From NCBI RefSeq assembly GCF_023630175.1, contig NZ_JALLIN010000029.1:34717-98716 (forward strand): a stretch of DNA of 64,000 nucleotides, in the 5' to 3' direction. Shown here piece by piece: positions 50,701-57,826 of the stretch. Below the pieces are notes generated by a model, which did no database searches, was not told the origin of the DNA, and worked only from the letters and a program-made list of their open reading frames with translations. A program made the position numbers and the translations under genes. This DNA is from Streptomyces cellostaticus (GTDB lineage Bacteria; Actinomycetota; Actinomycetes; Streptomycetales; Streptomycetaceae). Every line of letters begins with the position of its first letter. The stretch's first letter is position 1.

Positions 50701-51347
50701 CCCGCCATCAGCAGCGCGGCGATCACCAGCACGTTCCCGGGCCCGCTCGGCTCCGGCCCCCCGCCTTCGGTGTGCGGGCGCAGCCGCGCAATCCGTTCAC
50801 GGACGTCGTCCAGCCGGGCCGTGATCTCCGGCGGCAGGCCGCCGCTCTGACCGCCGGACGGCTGCCCGAGCCGGGGCAGTGCGTCGGGGGAGAGTAGTCC
50901 GCTCGACCGCCAGGTCTCCCGCAGCCGGGCCAGGTCCTTCGCCTGGTCCTCCGCCTGGTCCTCCGCCTGGTCCTCCGCCTGGTCCTCCGCCTGGTCCTCC
51001 GGCGGGCTCAGAGCCCGGCCCAGCAGATAGGTCTGACGGGCGGACGACACCGGGCCGCCCGCCCGGTCCGGCGCCGTCGCATCGAGCCAGGCGGCCAGTT
51101 CTCCGGCACGTTCGCCTGCGAACCATGCAGGGTCGGCGCGTACCGCCTCTGCGCAGCACTTCCACCACAGCTGCCGCTCGCCGAGCAGCTCTTTCACGGC
51201 GGCCTGTGAACTCGTCGCCCCCTCCAGCACGGCTTCGAGCGCGGCCCGCTCCGGGACGTGTCCGGCCCGGGCCCCCGCTGGGCCCCGGGGCGACCGTTCA
51301 CCGTCGACTGCCTCCCCGGTAGACCCGGGCACGTCGGTGGCCGTCAC
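47745..51347 (-). CDS. Lon-like (S16) protease domain - TM - beta-propeller protein
   Basis: 1200 residues. About 30-200: helical, with an EDQA tandem repeat. About 205-410: Lon-protease-like fold, with dyad Ser in IEGPSLGVAFALGL (about 320), then TAVTGALDDG, SGMEVKLLTARRKGLRLVAPEAN with Lys at about 378 or 388; compare Lon TGEV..GGIKEKLLAA. There is no AAA domain. About 437-461: membrane helix (GWLVTALVLVSAASLAGLA). About 490-1200: WD-like propeller (SALATTPNGDALLAG; VALTPDGRRAAVLS; GLAFSVDGTRLVAATEF). The design parallels the STAND-TM-WD40 protein at 32571, with protease in place of NTPase. Start GTG overlaps the upstream stop (GTGA). Confidence 0.7.
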   Translation of the reverse strand: MTATDVPGSTGEAVDGERSPRGPAGARAGHVPERAALEAVLEGATSSQAAVKELLGERQLWWKCCAEAVRADPAWFAGERAGELAAWLDATAPDRAGGPVSSARQTYLLGRALSPPEDQAEDQAEDQAEDQAEDQAKDLARLRETWRSSGLLSPDALPRLGQPSGGQSGGLPPEITARLDDVRERIARLRPHTEGGGPEPSGPGNVLVIAALLMAGAEVRKRPVVRVPVVFGQSADGPDRAAPELGVTGVLELREFPAGPAGLYPDPRAMAGTHSPNGQFATAVGRAWGAAGAGREGRCVLWRIVLSDDPLPPPRIEGPSLGVAFALGLREILRHPRSRRLSGAWIRGVFYGLRPRTAVTGALDDGKHLLKISGMEVKLLKISGMEVKLLTARRKGLRLVAPEANRADVAHAPKPGDVRFAATLKQADRYARQFRTGWLVTALVLVSAASLAGLAVYYHYAEAKTRLENAHRLADVSQRLISSDVGLAELFAAQAYRQHADALTRHALFQAVTASPHMVGSVRASGPVSALATTPNGDALLAGTQGGEVERWTVTATTAAGRQHVGRISEQVTAVASDASGNVVAAIGHDSVGVWKGDALAPTPVLPTGQQPTAVGVSPSGRFVVVTTTTGSLDPPPTAWVLDRSTGATSHLDLADMAYGAPHAIAFSDDSHLMLFDGGGTWEELTVPGLVRTRGSAMNFGNQNYLSALAPDGSHLTYSTGAGFSPVWVAEGSPDIEKPPLRARFPEGVPTALVLSRGGTRAAAALGTTLYVSRTSTPDQAPSEPLVLPGAGTVPAGGLAFLGPSGHKLVSAAGDLLTLWDLDRLSRIATQTTAVIELSCKSCLMPRVALTPDGRRAAVLSDRGVTVTLDVRSLDPADAGRPSAGRPRLDKRYGAVVWNADGSRVITVSEDGSALIIDPSNEMRVTGRWRALPNPLRLDDAPALLQFLPGGREVAQLDASGTIRIREPATGRVLRQTAGPRDMAPTVYGTHAFHQGTAALDRLAAHAALIKYDFESDHHEIRVVDAATGSYRVIDATGFQGLAYADDQLLVQRTSGDLEVWSPDGARPLGTLKGTPGTAVGPVVGKGFIAAIPGNENTVQLLDRPSGDVLGTLPIPAGPKSISTGLAFSVDGTRLVAATEFRRAEGDPDTVEGMGTLISWRLDPNSWISAACSSAGRELTPALWKQYLGSDVPSSLSCAP
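50181..50240. repeat. Perfect 30-bp tandem duplication in the Lon-like catalytic segment
   Basis: 30 bases at 50181-50210 repeat exactly at 50211-50240, duplicating the peptide LLKISGMEVK in frame. As a result there are two candidate catalytic lysines. Confidence 0.95.
50941..51000. repeat. Five perfect copies of a 12-bp unit
   Basis: GCCTGGTCCTCC repeated five times without change; encodes the EDQA repeat on the reverse strand inside the Lon-like propeller gene. Confidence 0.95.
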
Positions 51348-52078
51348 CGCAGCGCACCGTCAATGACGCCGGGCAGGTCGTCGCCAACGTGTTCGCGCAC
51401 TCGCCGCCAGGCCTCGCGGGTCGCTTCATTGAGGGCCGCCCCGATCGAGGTGGTCACCGTATCGGTGTCCCAGTCGGACTCCGACCCCACCGGAATGGAA
51501 ACCGAAGCCGTCCAGGCTGCTCCGACGGAGAATTCCGGGAGCTGGACGTATGACGCCGCGGGCCCGACCGTCCCCCGCACGACCGGTACGAGCAGCTCCC
51601 GCATGCGGCCGTCGGGCCGGGCGTAGCGGATCAGGCACATCAGCGGCCGGGCGCCGTCGTCGCTGCGCAGGACCAACTCCAGGCTGTACGAGGGCTCGCC
51701 ATCGCCGGTGCTCCGCACCAGGAAAGCGACCCGGCCGTCGGGCGAGGCGGCCTCCAGCACCACCGCGTCACCGCCCGCGGCGGTCAGGGCGCCGCCTGGC
51801 GACAGCGCGGGCAGCTCGAACCACCCCAGGGCGGGGCGGACGTCTGGCTGCCGGTTGCGGGATCCCCCCGCGGTGGACTGCCGAGGCACGGTGCCCGGGG
51901 TTCGGGGCGTCGCAGTCGGGGCGGGCCGTACCGGCAGGTCGAAGCCGAGGAACGATGCCCGGACTCGCTGCCACAAGGTGTGTCCTGCGCGGCCGCGGCC
52001 CACCGTTCGGGGCGTGCCAGGTGGCCGTGCGCCGATGAAAGACCGCCAGGAGCGCCGAGCGAGCGGGCTCGCGTTCAC
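51344..52078 (-). CDS. Uncharacterised cargo protein
   Basis: 244 residues, not recognised. A basic, disordered first 85 residues precede a beta-rich domain (GWFELPALSPGGALTAAGGDAVVLEA; RVAFLVRSTGDGEPSYSLELVLRSDDGARPLMCLIRYA; ELLVPVVRG; ASYVQLPEFS) and a C-terminal helix (ALNEATREAWRRVREHV). GTG start overlaps the stop of the small membrane protein gene (GTGA), and its own stop overlaps the start of the Lon-like gene. Such tight coupling implies a complex or joint dosage with both. Confidence 0.65.
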   Translation of the reverse strand: MNASPLARRSWRSFIGARPPGTPRTVGRGRAGHTLWQRVRASFLGFDLPVRPAPTATPRTPGTVPRQSTAGGSRNRQPDVRPALGWFELPALSPGGALTAAGGDAVVLEAASPDGRVAFLVRSTGDGEPSYSLELVLRSDDGARPLMCLIRYARPDGRMRELLVPVVRGTVGPAASYVQLPEFSVGAAWTASVSIPVGSESDWDTDTVTTSIGAALNEATREAWRRVREHVGDDLPGVIDGALR

Positions 52079-52488
52079 GGGGTTGCCTCCTCGGACACCG
52101 GCGGAAGACTCTGTTCCGGCAAGGCTGGGGAAGCGCCCGGATCCTGGCCACCGGGGGCGCTGTGGAGAGCGCCGTCGGCTGTGGTGGACCGGCCCAGTTG
52201 GGCGAGCAGCGCCGGCGCGGACGCGCCCACGGCCGCGGCCGCGTACACGCCGGTCACCTCCGTGTGGAGCAGCCAGCCCGCCATGCCGCCCAGCAGGACT
52301 CGGAACAGGGCGGCAAGTCCATCCGCCGGCGGGTCGATGAACACCCCGATCGGTGGGAGGTCACCCGCCACCGCCCGCTGTGCGTGCCGTGCTTGCTGCC
52401 AGGAGCGTAAGCGCCCGAAGGTGACGACCGCCTCGGCGATCAGACCACCGCCCGCACCGCACGCCATGGCCTCGGCCCACGTCATCAT
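52075..52488 (-). CDS. Small membrane protein, first cargo gene
   Basis: 137 residues, not recognised. Glycine-rich N-terminal helix (AMACGAGGGLIAEAVVTFGR), basic motif RSWQQARHAQRA, then hydrophobic segments (LAALFRVLLGGMAGWLL; GVYAAAAVGASAPALLAQL) and a Pro/acid tail. ATG 52488 is chosen (GGAGGG upstream); in-frame upstream codons are open but less likely. It heads the cargo operon and is coupled to the 244-residue gene. Promoter region is 52489-52860. Confidence 0.6.
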   Translation of the reverse strand: MMTWAEAMACGAGGGLIAEAVVTFGRLRSWQQARHAQRAVAGDLPPIGVFIDPPADGLAALFRVLLGGMAGWLLHTEVTGVYAAAAVGASAPALLAQLGRSTTADGALHSAPGGQDPGASPALPEQSLPPVSEEATP

Positions 52489-52846
52489 CGTCCCCGTGCC
52501 CTCCGCTATCCTGGCCGGTACCCACTGACCGTCGTACACCCCCAGAGGGCGTGGCGTCCCATCATGCACACGGCCGCTGCGGTCTGTTCAGGTATCAGCT
52601 GAATTGATCGGTGATCACTGCCCCACATCCGGCGAGCGACCGGTGCATAGATAGGGGCGCCGGTATACCCCTTTCCCCAGCCGCGGTTGTGATCTTGCAG
52701 GGTGCTCCGGAGCACAGACGGACGGGCGTGCGGGAGGCGGCCGAGGGGCCAGCCGTTCACGCAGTCGTTGCGATCGAACCCACGTGAGACGCAAGCCCAT
52801 AGAGGGCGAATCGCCACCGGTTCCCAGTCAAAGTCCACCGAGATTC
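52489..52846. other. Non-coding right flank of the element
   Basis: 358 bases between the cargo operon and the right end. It holds the cargo promoter (an AT-richer patch near 52580-52680), AGGGG/CCCCT arms around 52652-52675, and a 14-bp palindrome at 52702-52715. No gene seen. Confidence 0.5.
52702..52715. promoter_or_regulatory. 14-bp perfect palindrome GTGCTCCGGAGCAC
   Basis: It lies inside the right flank of the element, 150 bases from its end. Candidate site for the element's XRE protein or a host regulator. Confidence 0.45.
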
Positions 52847-52863
52847 AGCGAACTCGTCGGTTT
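52847..52863 (-). repeat. Right end of the 10.4-kb element
   Basis: AGCGAACTCGTCGG (52847-52860) followed by TTT; inverse of the left-end blocks CCGACGGGTTCGTT and AAAC. Confidence 0.65.
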
Positions 52864-53115
52864 CAGGTGTCCGGCGAAAGCATGATCGAGGCAGCCATCT
52901 GCGACGGCGACGTGGTCACCGTCCGGCGGCAGCAGGTCGCCGAGCCAGGCGACATCGTCGCCGCCATGCTCGACGGCGAAGCGACGGTGAAGAGGTTCCA
53001 GCGCGACGCGGCCGGCCACGCCTGGCTCGTCGCGCACAACCCCGGGTTCCAGCCGCTCGCGGCCGACGAGGCGGTCATCCTGGGCAAGGTCGTCGCCGTG
53101 ATGCGCGCCCTCTGA
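52864..53115 (+). pseudogene. LexA/S24 peptidase, right fragment
   Basis: Encodes QVSGESMIEAAICDGDVVTV, ATVKRFQRDAAGHAW and ILGKVVAVMRAL then TGA: the catalytic half of LexA with the Ser of GESM and the Lys of TVKRF. It continues exactly where the left fragment (42290-42448) stops. Because the N-terminal HTH is absent on the left too, the host gene was already shortened or was an S24-only gene before the element came. Confidence 0.88.
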
Positions 53116-53476
53116 CGATCCTCGCGGCGGCACACGAACAGCCGTCGCACGCACCAGCCGGACTCGGCCTCCACAGCCGGGAGAGGAAGGGGCACTGCCT
53201 CCTGCGGCCCTCGGCACACGGCGCTCCTCTCTCCCGGGGCTTCGGTCAGATCAGGGAGTGTGCGGCGCGGCGCCCCGTTGGAGTTGAGGTCGATGGATAT
53301 GGTGGCGCCCTGCGGCATCGGTCTGCTGCTCCTCACGCGAACTCGGCCCATTGGTTCAAGGCGGAGGCGAAGAAGCTCGGCTTCGATCAGCGCCATTTCA
53401 CTGACCGCACCACCGCACACCAGTGCCTGTTCCTCACGCTCCGCGGGCCGACGGAGCTGAGCGAAAGGTACCCGCC
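53116..53476. other. 361 bases downstream of LexA, with a possible gene relic
   Basis: No complete gene. From about 53339 one frame reads NSAHWFKAEAKKLGFDQRHF, then TTAHQCLFLTLRGPTELSER, which looks like real protein but has no start and runs into the next gene's start region. It is probably a truncated gene of unknown family. Confidence 0.35.
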
Positions 53477-54484
53477 ATGCCGGCGAACCAGATCAGCAGC
53501 CGCGCCCGGACCTACGCCCTCTACACCGGCGCCCCCTACCAGGCCGCATGTGAGGCCGTCGCTGCCTTGGAGCCCGACGCTCCCCTCATCCCGGCACCGG
53601 CCCAGCACGAACAACTCCTGCTGGAATCGGAGGTGTTCTACTGGATCCTCAACACACAGCGGCATTTCTTCGAGTACCCCTTCGGCATCCGGTACGTACA
53701 GCCCACCTCGCGCGGCATCCGGCTCCACCTGGAGAGCAACTCAAGTCTCGACAGCCTGCTGAGCGGTCTGCTGCCCTGCCGCTCGCCGATGCGCGCCGGG
53801 CGAGACGAGATCTACGGGCTCAACGGGGTGAGGATCTGCGCACGCACCGATCGCGGCATCGAGCTCCGCCGTCTCGGGCAGCCGACCAGCATCCGGCTCA
53901 CCGGCCCCTCGCGCCGCGCCTTCCAGAAGGCCGAGGCAGCCCTTGCGCAGCAGATCCAGAGCAACGGGGGAGAGGCCTGCTGGCTGGCCGGCGACACCTG
54001 GACTCCCTACGAGAAGCAGTGGGACACCGAACGGCAGCCGCTCATCTACGAGAAGATCTGGCGGGACGCCGCCTGGCTCCCCAGCGGGCTGCTGCGCCGC
54101 CTCGGACTCCTCCACACCGTCGCCGTCCCCCAGGTCGTCACTGGACACGAGGCGCGCCTGGGGGAGTGGTGGATCCTTCAGCTCGAGCACGACTCCGAGA
54201 CAGCCCTGCGCCGCGCCGAGCTGGTCCAGGCCCTGACCGACCCGCACCACGGTCTGCCGCTGGAACTCTGCGGTCACCGCGACCTGACGCCCGGGGGCAG
54301 TCTCGGTCTGGTCCTCCTCAAGTCTCCGGATCGCAGCGCCGCTCTCCAACTGCGCTATGACCGGATCGACTACCCGATCAGGAAGCACCGCGCCGACATG
54401 TTCGCGGCGATCCGCCGGCGCACCAGTGCCCTGACGGGCGAGGCATCGCTGCCCGCCATGCCCGGTTGCCCGGGAACCGGCTGA
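53477..54484 (+). CDS. Uncharacterised protein
   Basis: 335 residues, not recognised. It opens MPANQISSRARTYALYTGAPYQAACEAVAAL, followed by VFYWILNTQRHFFEYPFGIRYVQPT, LAGDTWTPYEKQWDTER, LLRRLGLLHTVAVPQVV and LSPDRSAALQLRYDR-like strands. Mixed alpha/beta, soluble, full-length appearance. Similar openings (ARTYALYTGAPYQAAC) occur in Streptomyces island genes of unknown role, from memory. ATG 53477; weak ribosome site GAAAGG 7 bases before. Followed by a hairpin. Confidence 0.6.
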   Translation: MPANQISSRARTYALYTGAPYQAACEAVAALEPDAPLIPAPAQHEQLLLESEVFYWILNTQRHFFEYPFGIRYVQPTSRGIRLHLESNSSLDSLLSGLLPCRSPMRAGRDEIYGLNGVRICARTDRGIELRRLGQPTSIRLTGPSRRAFQKAEAALAQQIQSNGGEACWLAGDTWTPYEKQWDTERQPLIYEKIWRDAAWLPSGLLRRLGLLHTVAVPQVVTGHEARLGEWWILQLEHDSETALRRAELVQALTDPHHGLPLELCGHRDLTPGGSLGLVLLKSPDRSAALQLRYDRIDYPIRKHRADMFAAIRRRTSALTGEASLPAMPGCPGTG

Positions 54485-54501
54485 AGGGGTCACGAGGCGT
54501 T

Positions 54502-54521
54502 GGGGCCTTGGTCAAGGCCCC
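54502..54521. terminator. Hairpin after the 335-residue gene
   Basis: GGGGCCTTG-GT-CAAGGCCCC, 9-bp arms, 17 bases past the stop; GAAGGGG/CCCCTTC further out can extend it. Confidence 0.65.
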
Positions 54522-54645
54522 TTCACCCGAAGGGATTGCCGCAATGCGGCGATGTCCCATGCTGTAGGCGTTTGCCGTACCGTTCTCGGACTGCGCCTGC
54601 CCAGGGGAGTGCGGCGGGCCGCACCGGGGAGAGGACGGCGTCGGG

Positions 54646-54972
54646 GTGAACGGGGAAGACCAGGAGAACTGGGGTAAGCGAGCGGTCTGCCGAACCGCTG
54701 ATCCGGACGAGCTCTTCGTGGACGGCGCGGCCCAGAACAGGGCCAAGGCCCTCTGCACCGGCTGCCCGGTGCGCACCGAGTGCCTGGCCTATGCCCTCGG
54801 CCATCGCATCGAGCACGGAATCTGGGGCGGCATGACCGAGCGTGAGCGGCGGGCTCTTCTGCGACGGCGCCCCCTGGTCACGTCATGGAGACGCCTGCTC
54901 GAAGCCGCCCGATCGGAACACCAACGACTTGCCAGCCCGGACGAAGGACAGGCCTGGGACGTCGCAGGATGA
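54646..54972 (+). CDS. WhiB-family iron-sulfur regulator
   Basis: 108 residues. Four cysteines in WhiB spacing: VCRTADPDELF, then ALCTGCPVRTEC. These bind a 4Fe-4S cluster. The turn motif HGIWGGMTERERRAL follows, then a basic stretch (LLRRRPLVTSWRRL) for DNA or partner binding. WhiB proteins act with sigma factors in development and redox response. The GTG start at 54646 fits the gene length. Being in an accessory region, it is probably an island-borne Wbl protein. Confidence 0.9.
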   Translation: MNGEDQENWGKRAVCRTADPDELFVDGAAQNRAKALCTGCPVRTECLAYALGHRIEHGIWGGMTERERRALLRRRPLVTSWRRLLEAARSEHQRLASPDEGQAWDVAG

Positions 54973-55192
54973 CAGCACGCCGGCCCCCGGACCCCCGCTC
55001 CCCGCGGTACCGCCCGGCGCGGACAGGAGGTGTTGGGCCCGGGCCGGGCGCGCCGGACGGCACCGCGGCCTGAGTAGCTGGAGCCGGGCCCGTCAGGGTC
55101 TGCGGGCTGGAGCCCGCGGCCGGGGGAAATTGGCGGTGAAGCGGCCGCCCGCCCGGCAGAATCGGGTGATCGACACGCCCTTTGGGGGAGCT

Positions 55193-56017
55193 ATGCAGGA
55201 ACTCCGCTTCGACGACGACATCCGGTTCACCGTGGAAGTCAGCAGCGACCAGACGTGGCTGCACCGCGCACTGGGAGCCCACGAGCTGAGCGTCCAGCTC
55301 GCTGTCGGGGTGTCGCCCTTCACCGAGGCCGGGAAGATCCTCGCCCTGGAGGCGGACCTGTTCGGCTTCGAGGCGACGGGGCAGCGCTCCCGGCTCGCCC
55401 GGACTACGGCGAACCTGGCGTACACCCCGAAGGTGACCGTCCACCGCGTGAACCTGTCGTTCCCGCTGACCTCGTTGCAGGTCCACGCCATCGAGGAGGG
55501 CCGCACCGGCGACGTCCGCTTCGAGATCGACCTCAACGCGACCCTGCCGCAGGCGCCCGGGTATCCGGGGAGCACCCAGGACACGGCGCACATCACCATC
55601 GCCAAGAGCCGATGGGAACAGCAGCTGGCGCAGCTGGGGCCGTCCGCGGCGTTCGAGATGGCCGTGCCGTACCCGCTCGGCGATCCGGAGCGGGACGAGG
55701 TCGGACGGACGCTGCGGGAGGCGCAGCGGCTGCTGACCGCGAACGAGGTGCGGGCGTCGATCCTGGAGGTCAGGCGGGCGCTGGAGTGGGTCCGGGAGAA
55801 CGTCACCTGGGACAACCCCGGATCGAGGAAGCAGGCCAACCAGTGCAACCAGACCGAGCGGTGGTGGCGGATCCAGGACGCCTTGTACAGCCAGACCTGC
55901 GGCGCCCTGCACAACGACGCGGTCACCAAGACCTTCAAGTACGACCGGGCCGAGGCGGAGACGCTCCTGGCGATGACCGCCGCACTGCTGCGGAACGTGC
56001 CCGTCACCAGCGCGTGA
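55193..56017 (+). CDS. Uncharacterised protein
   Basis: 274 residues, not recognised. The N-terminal half is beta-rich (ELRFDDDIRFTVEVSSDQTW; KILALEADLFGFEATG; KVTVHRVNLSFPLTSLQVHAIEE). The C-terminal half is helical (REAQRLLTANEVRASILEVRRAL; QANQCNQTERWWRIQDALYSQ; AEAETLLAMTAALLRN). The pattern suggests a sheet domain plus a helical hairpin such as an abortive-infection-type tail, but this is a guess. GGGGGAG is just before ATG 55193. The next gene starts 38 bases later. Confidence 0.55.
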   Translation: MQELRFDDDIRFTVEVSSDQTWLHRALGAHELSVQLAVGVSPFTEAGKILALEADLFGFEATGQRSRLARTTANLAYTPKVTVHRVNLSFPLTSLQVHAIEEGRTGDVRFEIDLNATLPQAPGYPGSTQDTAHITIAKSRWEQQLAQLGPSAAFEMAVPYPLGDPERDEVGRTLREAQRLLTANEVRASILEVRRALEWVRENVTWDNPGSRKQANQCNQTERWWRIQDALYSQTCGALHNDAVTKTFKYDRAEAETLLAMTAALLRNVPVTSA

Positions 56018-56055
56018 CGGCCCGGCGCCCGCCCCGCGACCGAAACGAGGACCGC

Positions 56056-56553
56056 ATGGCAATCGAGCACAACGGCATTGCAGGCCCCTACTTCGAGTAC
56101 GACGGACTGCCCGCCCAGCACGTGGTGGACAAGGATCTGCCGCTGATCCATCCGTACGGCCCGGTGACGCCCGGCCGCTATCTCACGCCCGGCGGCGGAC
56201 GGCTCACCATCCGCCCGGCCGAGAAGCGCGCCCACACCCGGATCACGCTGGACCACCTGGGCTGTCCCGCCCAGGTCACCGACGAGAAGGACGCCGCCTT
56301 CAAGCGGCTCGCCCTGGCCGCCGAGGGGTACTGCGTGCAGGCCGGGTGCCGACACCGCGCCGCGTACTCGGGCGGGGTGCTGCGCATCTTCGAGGTGCGC
56401 AAGGGGAGCATCGAGCTCACCGCATTCGTGCGCGCCGCGCTCGCGGTCGAGCTGGGGGACTTCACCCCCGCGGACCGGCTCTCGCAGGAGAGTGAAGCAC
56501 TGGCCGGGCCTGTCCGCCGGGACGGCGAGGGAGACCGGGCCAGCGCCAGCTAG
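56056..56553 (+). CDS. Uncharacterised protein
   Basis: 165 residues, not recognised. GPYFEYDGLPAQHVVDKDLPLIHPYG, RAHTRITLDHLGCPAQVTDEKD, GYCVQAGCRHRAAYSGGVLRIFEV; two Cys-x5-Cys-like spacings. ACGAGGA lies before ATG 56056. Same strand as, and 38 bases after, the 274-residue gene, so likely co-transcribed. Confidence 0.5.
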   Translation: MAIEHNGIAGPYFEYDGLPAQHVVDKDLPLIHPYGPVTPGRYLTPGGGRLTIRPAEKRAHTRITLDHLGCPAQVTDEKDAAFKRLALAAEGYCVQAGCRHRAAYSGGVLRIFEVRKGSIELTAFVRAALAVELGDFTPADRLSQESEALAGPVRRDGEGDRASAS

Positions 56554-56713
56554 ACGCCCGATGTGCGCCTGCCGCAGCGGTACCGGCGGGCCCATGAAAG
56601 CGGGGAGGTGCGGCGCCACGGGGGGAGCGCCGCACCTGCGACCAGCGTAGCGATCCACCGCCCGGCCCGGGCTCATTTGTGCGACCGGCCGGTGCTTCAT
56701 GGAGGCGATCGGC

Positions 56714-57058
56714 ATGACCGTCGTCGACGAGCTCGACGAGCACGGTGCGCGCCAGTGTCTCTACACCCACGCCGGCGACAAGGACGGCAGCGACCTGCGC
56801 TGGTTGCGCCTGCTCGCAGCGCGCCGGGACGCCGTCGAGCGTCGCCGTGGCGCCCAGGCACGCGCGACCGCGGCCGGCCAGGCTGTTCCCGATGACCTCT
56901 CGGCGCTCACCCCCGAGGAACTGGCCCGGCTGTGCCCCGCCCGCCATGGCGCCTACGGCCGGATCTGCGCCCGCATGGCCGATCACACGCCGGACCTTCA
57001 CCTGGGCCGGGCACAGGACGGCGCGTGGATCGCCTGGCTGACGACGGCTGACGCCTGA
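56714..57058 (+). CDS. Small uncharacterised protein
   Basis: 114 residues, soluble and helical (TVVDELDEHGARQCLYTHAGDKDG; LRLLAARRDAVERRRGAQARA; LARLCPARHGAYGRICARMADHT; ending AWIAWLTTADA). Not recognised. ATG 56714 is preferred because GGAGG lies 8 bases upstream; an ATG five codons before has none. Confidence 0.5.
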   Translation: MTVVDELDEHGARQCLYTHAGDKDGSDLRWLRLLAARRDAVERRRGAQARATAAGQAVPDDLSALTPEELARLCPARHGAYGRICARMADHTPDLHLGRAQDGAWIAWLTTADA

Positions 57059-57088
57059 CCACCCGACCCGGCGCGAGCACGTCGGCGC

Positions 57089-57817
57089 TCAGAGCTCGTC
57101 GGCGCGCATCGGGACGAGCTCGGCGACCTCGAACTGGCTCGTGTCCGGGTGCAGTTCGGGGAAACGGTCGATGACCTGGGCGTGCGCTTGGCCGGTGAAC
57201 AGGTCCAGCGCCACGCGGTCGAGGGGACCGTCGTCCAACTGGAGGTAGGTCATGGCCAGATGGGCGCCGTGGTGCAGAGCGTCCTTCTCGGTGGGGTAGG
57301 TCCAGGTGCTCAGCCCGCGTTCCGGCTCGCTGCGGTGCAGCAGAACCCACGGGCCGCCGGCCGCCCCCTTGGGCGCGTCGACCAGGGCCCGGCAGGTACG
57401 GCACCACGACGCGTTCGCGGCAAGCCGCTCCGCCGAACCGGCACCCCACACCGGCTCCGGCACAACGACGCGCGCGACATCCGGCCGTTCGGGCAGGGTC
57501 TGCGGCTCCCGGGTGAGCAGTTCGGGGACCCGGTAGGCGGTGCGGGCGCGGCCCTTCCTGCCGACCGGAGGCTGCCACAGTGCCCGCGGCCACGGCTCGT
57601 CGAGCGATACCGAAGGGCTGTGGCTGAGGGGATGGCCGAGGTCGACCAGGTCCCCGTCGGACGGTGTCGGCTCCTCACCCGGAGGCAGTGGCAGCAGCCA
57701 CCCGGCCGCGTCCTTCACCCATGCCTGCCCGCAGCCGCACCAGTGCACGGCGGCATCCTGCTCCGCGGGGCTGTCGTACCAGTCCGGCTCCTCCCGGCCC
57801 AGCCCGAGGCGCGCCAT
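57089..57817 (-). CDS. Uncharacterised protein
   Basis: 242 residues, not recognised. AVHWCGCGQAWVKDAAGWLLPLPPG and ASWCRTCRALVDAPKG have paired cysteines (CxC and C-x2-C) that could bind one zinc. It also has TYPTEKDALHHGAHLAMTYLQL and ALDLFTGQAHAQVIDRFPELHPD. Only 9 bases after the HTH-containing gene, so one operon. Confidence 0.5.
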   Translation of the reverse strand: MARLGLGREEPDWYDSPAEQDAAVHWCGCGQAWVKDAAGWLLPLPPGEEPTPSDGDLVDLGHPLSHSPSVSLDEPWPRALWQPPVGRKGRARTAYRVPELLTREPQTLPERPDVARVVVPEPVWGAGSAERLAANASWCRTCRALVDAPKGAAGGPWVLLHRSEPERGLSTWTYPTEKDALHHGAHLAMTYLQLDDGPLDRVALDLFTGQAHAQVIDRFPELHPDTSQFEVAELVPMRADEL

Positions 57818-57826
57818 GGCGGTCGG

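Larger units (their letters stand above)
42449..52863. mobile_element. 10,415-bp recombinase element inserted in a LexA-type gene
   Basis: Removing exactly 42449-52863 rejoins GCC CTG with CAG GTG TCC and restores LexA in frame (ELFAL-QVSGESMIEAA). The joined site is the palindrome CTGCAG. Element ends are AAAC (42449-42452) and GTTT (52860-52863), with a second inverted block CGACGGGTTCG/CGAACTCGTCG inside them. No target duplication is seen. Contents: tyrosine recombinase, XRE protein, Zn-ribbon recombinase-like protein (rightward), and a four-gene leftward cargo operon (Vgb-like, Lon-like propeller, two small proteins). The layout recalls Tn554-like multi-recombinase transposons, but the gene set differs. 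Confidence 0.85.

Noticed and set aside
49203..50897. 560-codon open frame opposite the Lon-like propeller gene
   Set aside because: Antisense shadow; the minus-strand gene has clear domains, coupling and sensible codon pattern.
42449..52863. A Tn554 copy or a tRNA-targeted integrative element
   Set aside because: Only one intact recombinase plus an eroded partner and an XRE gene; no tRNA at the border and no att duplication.
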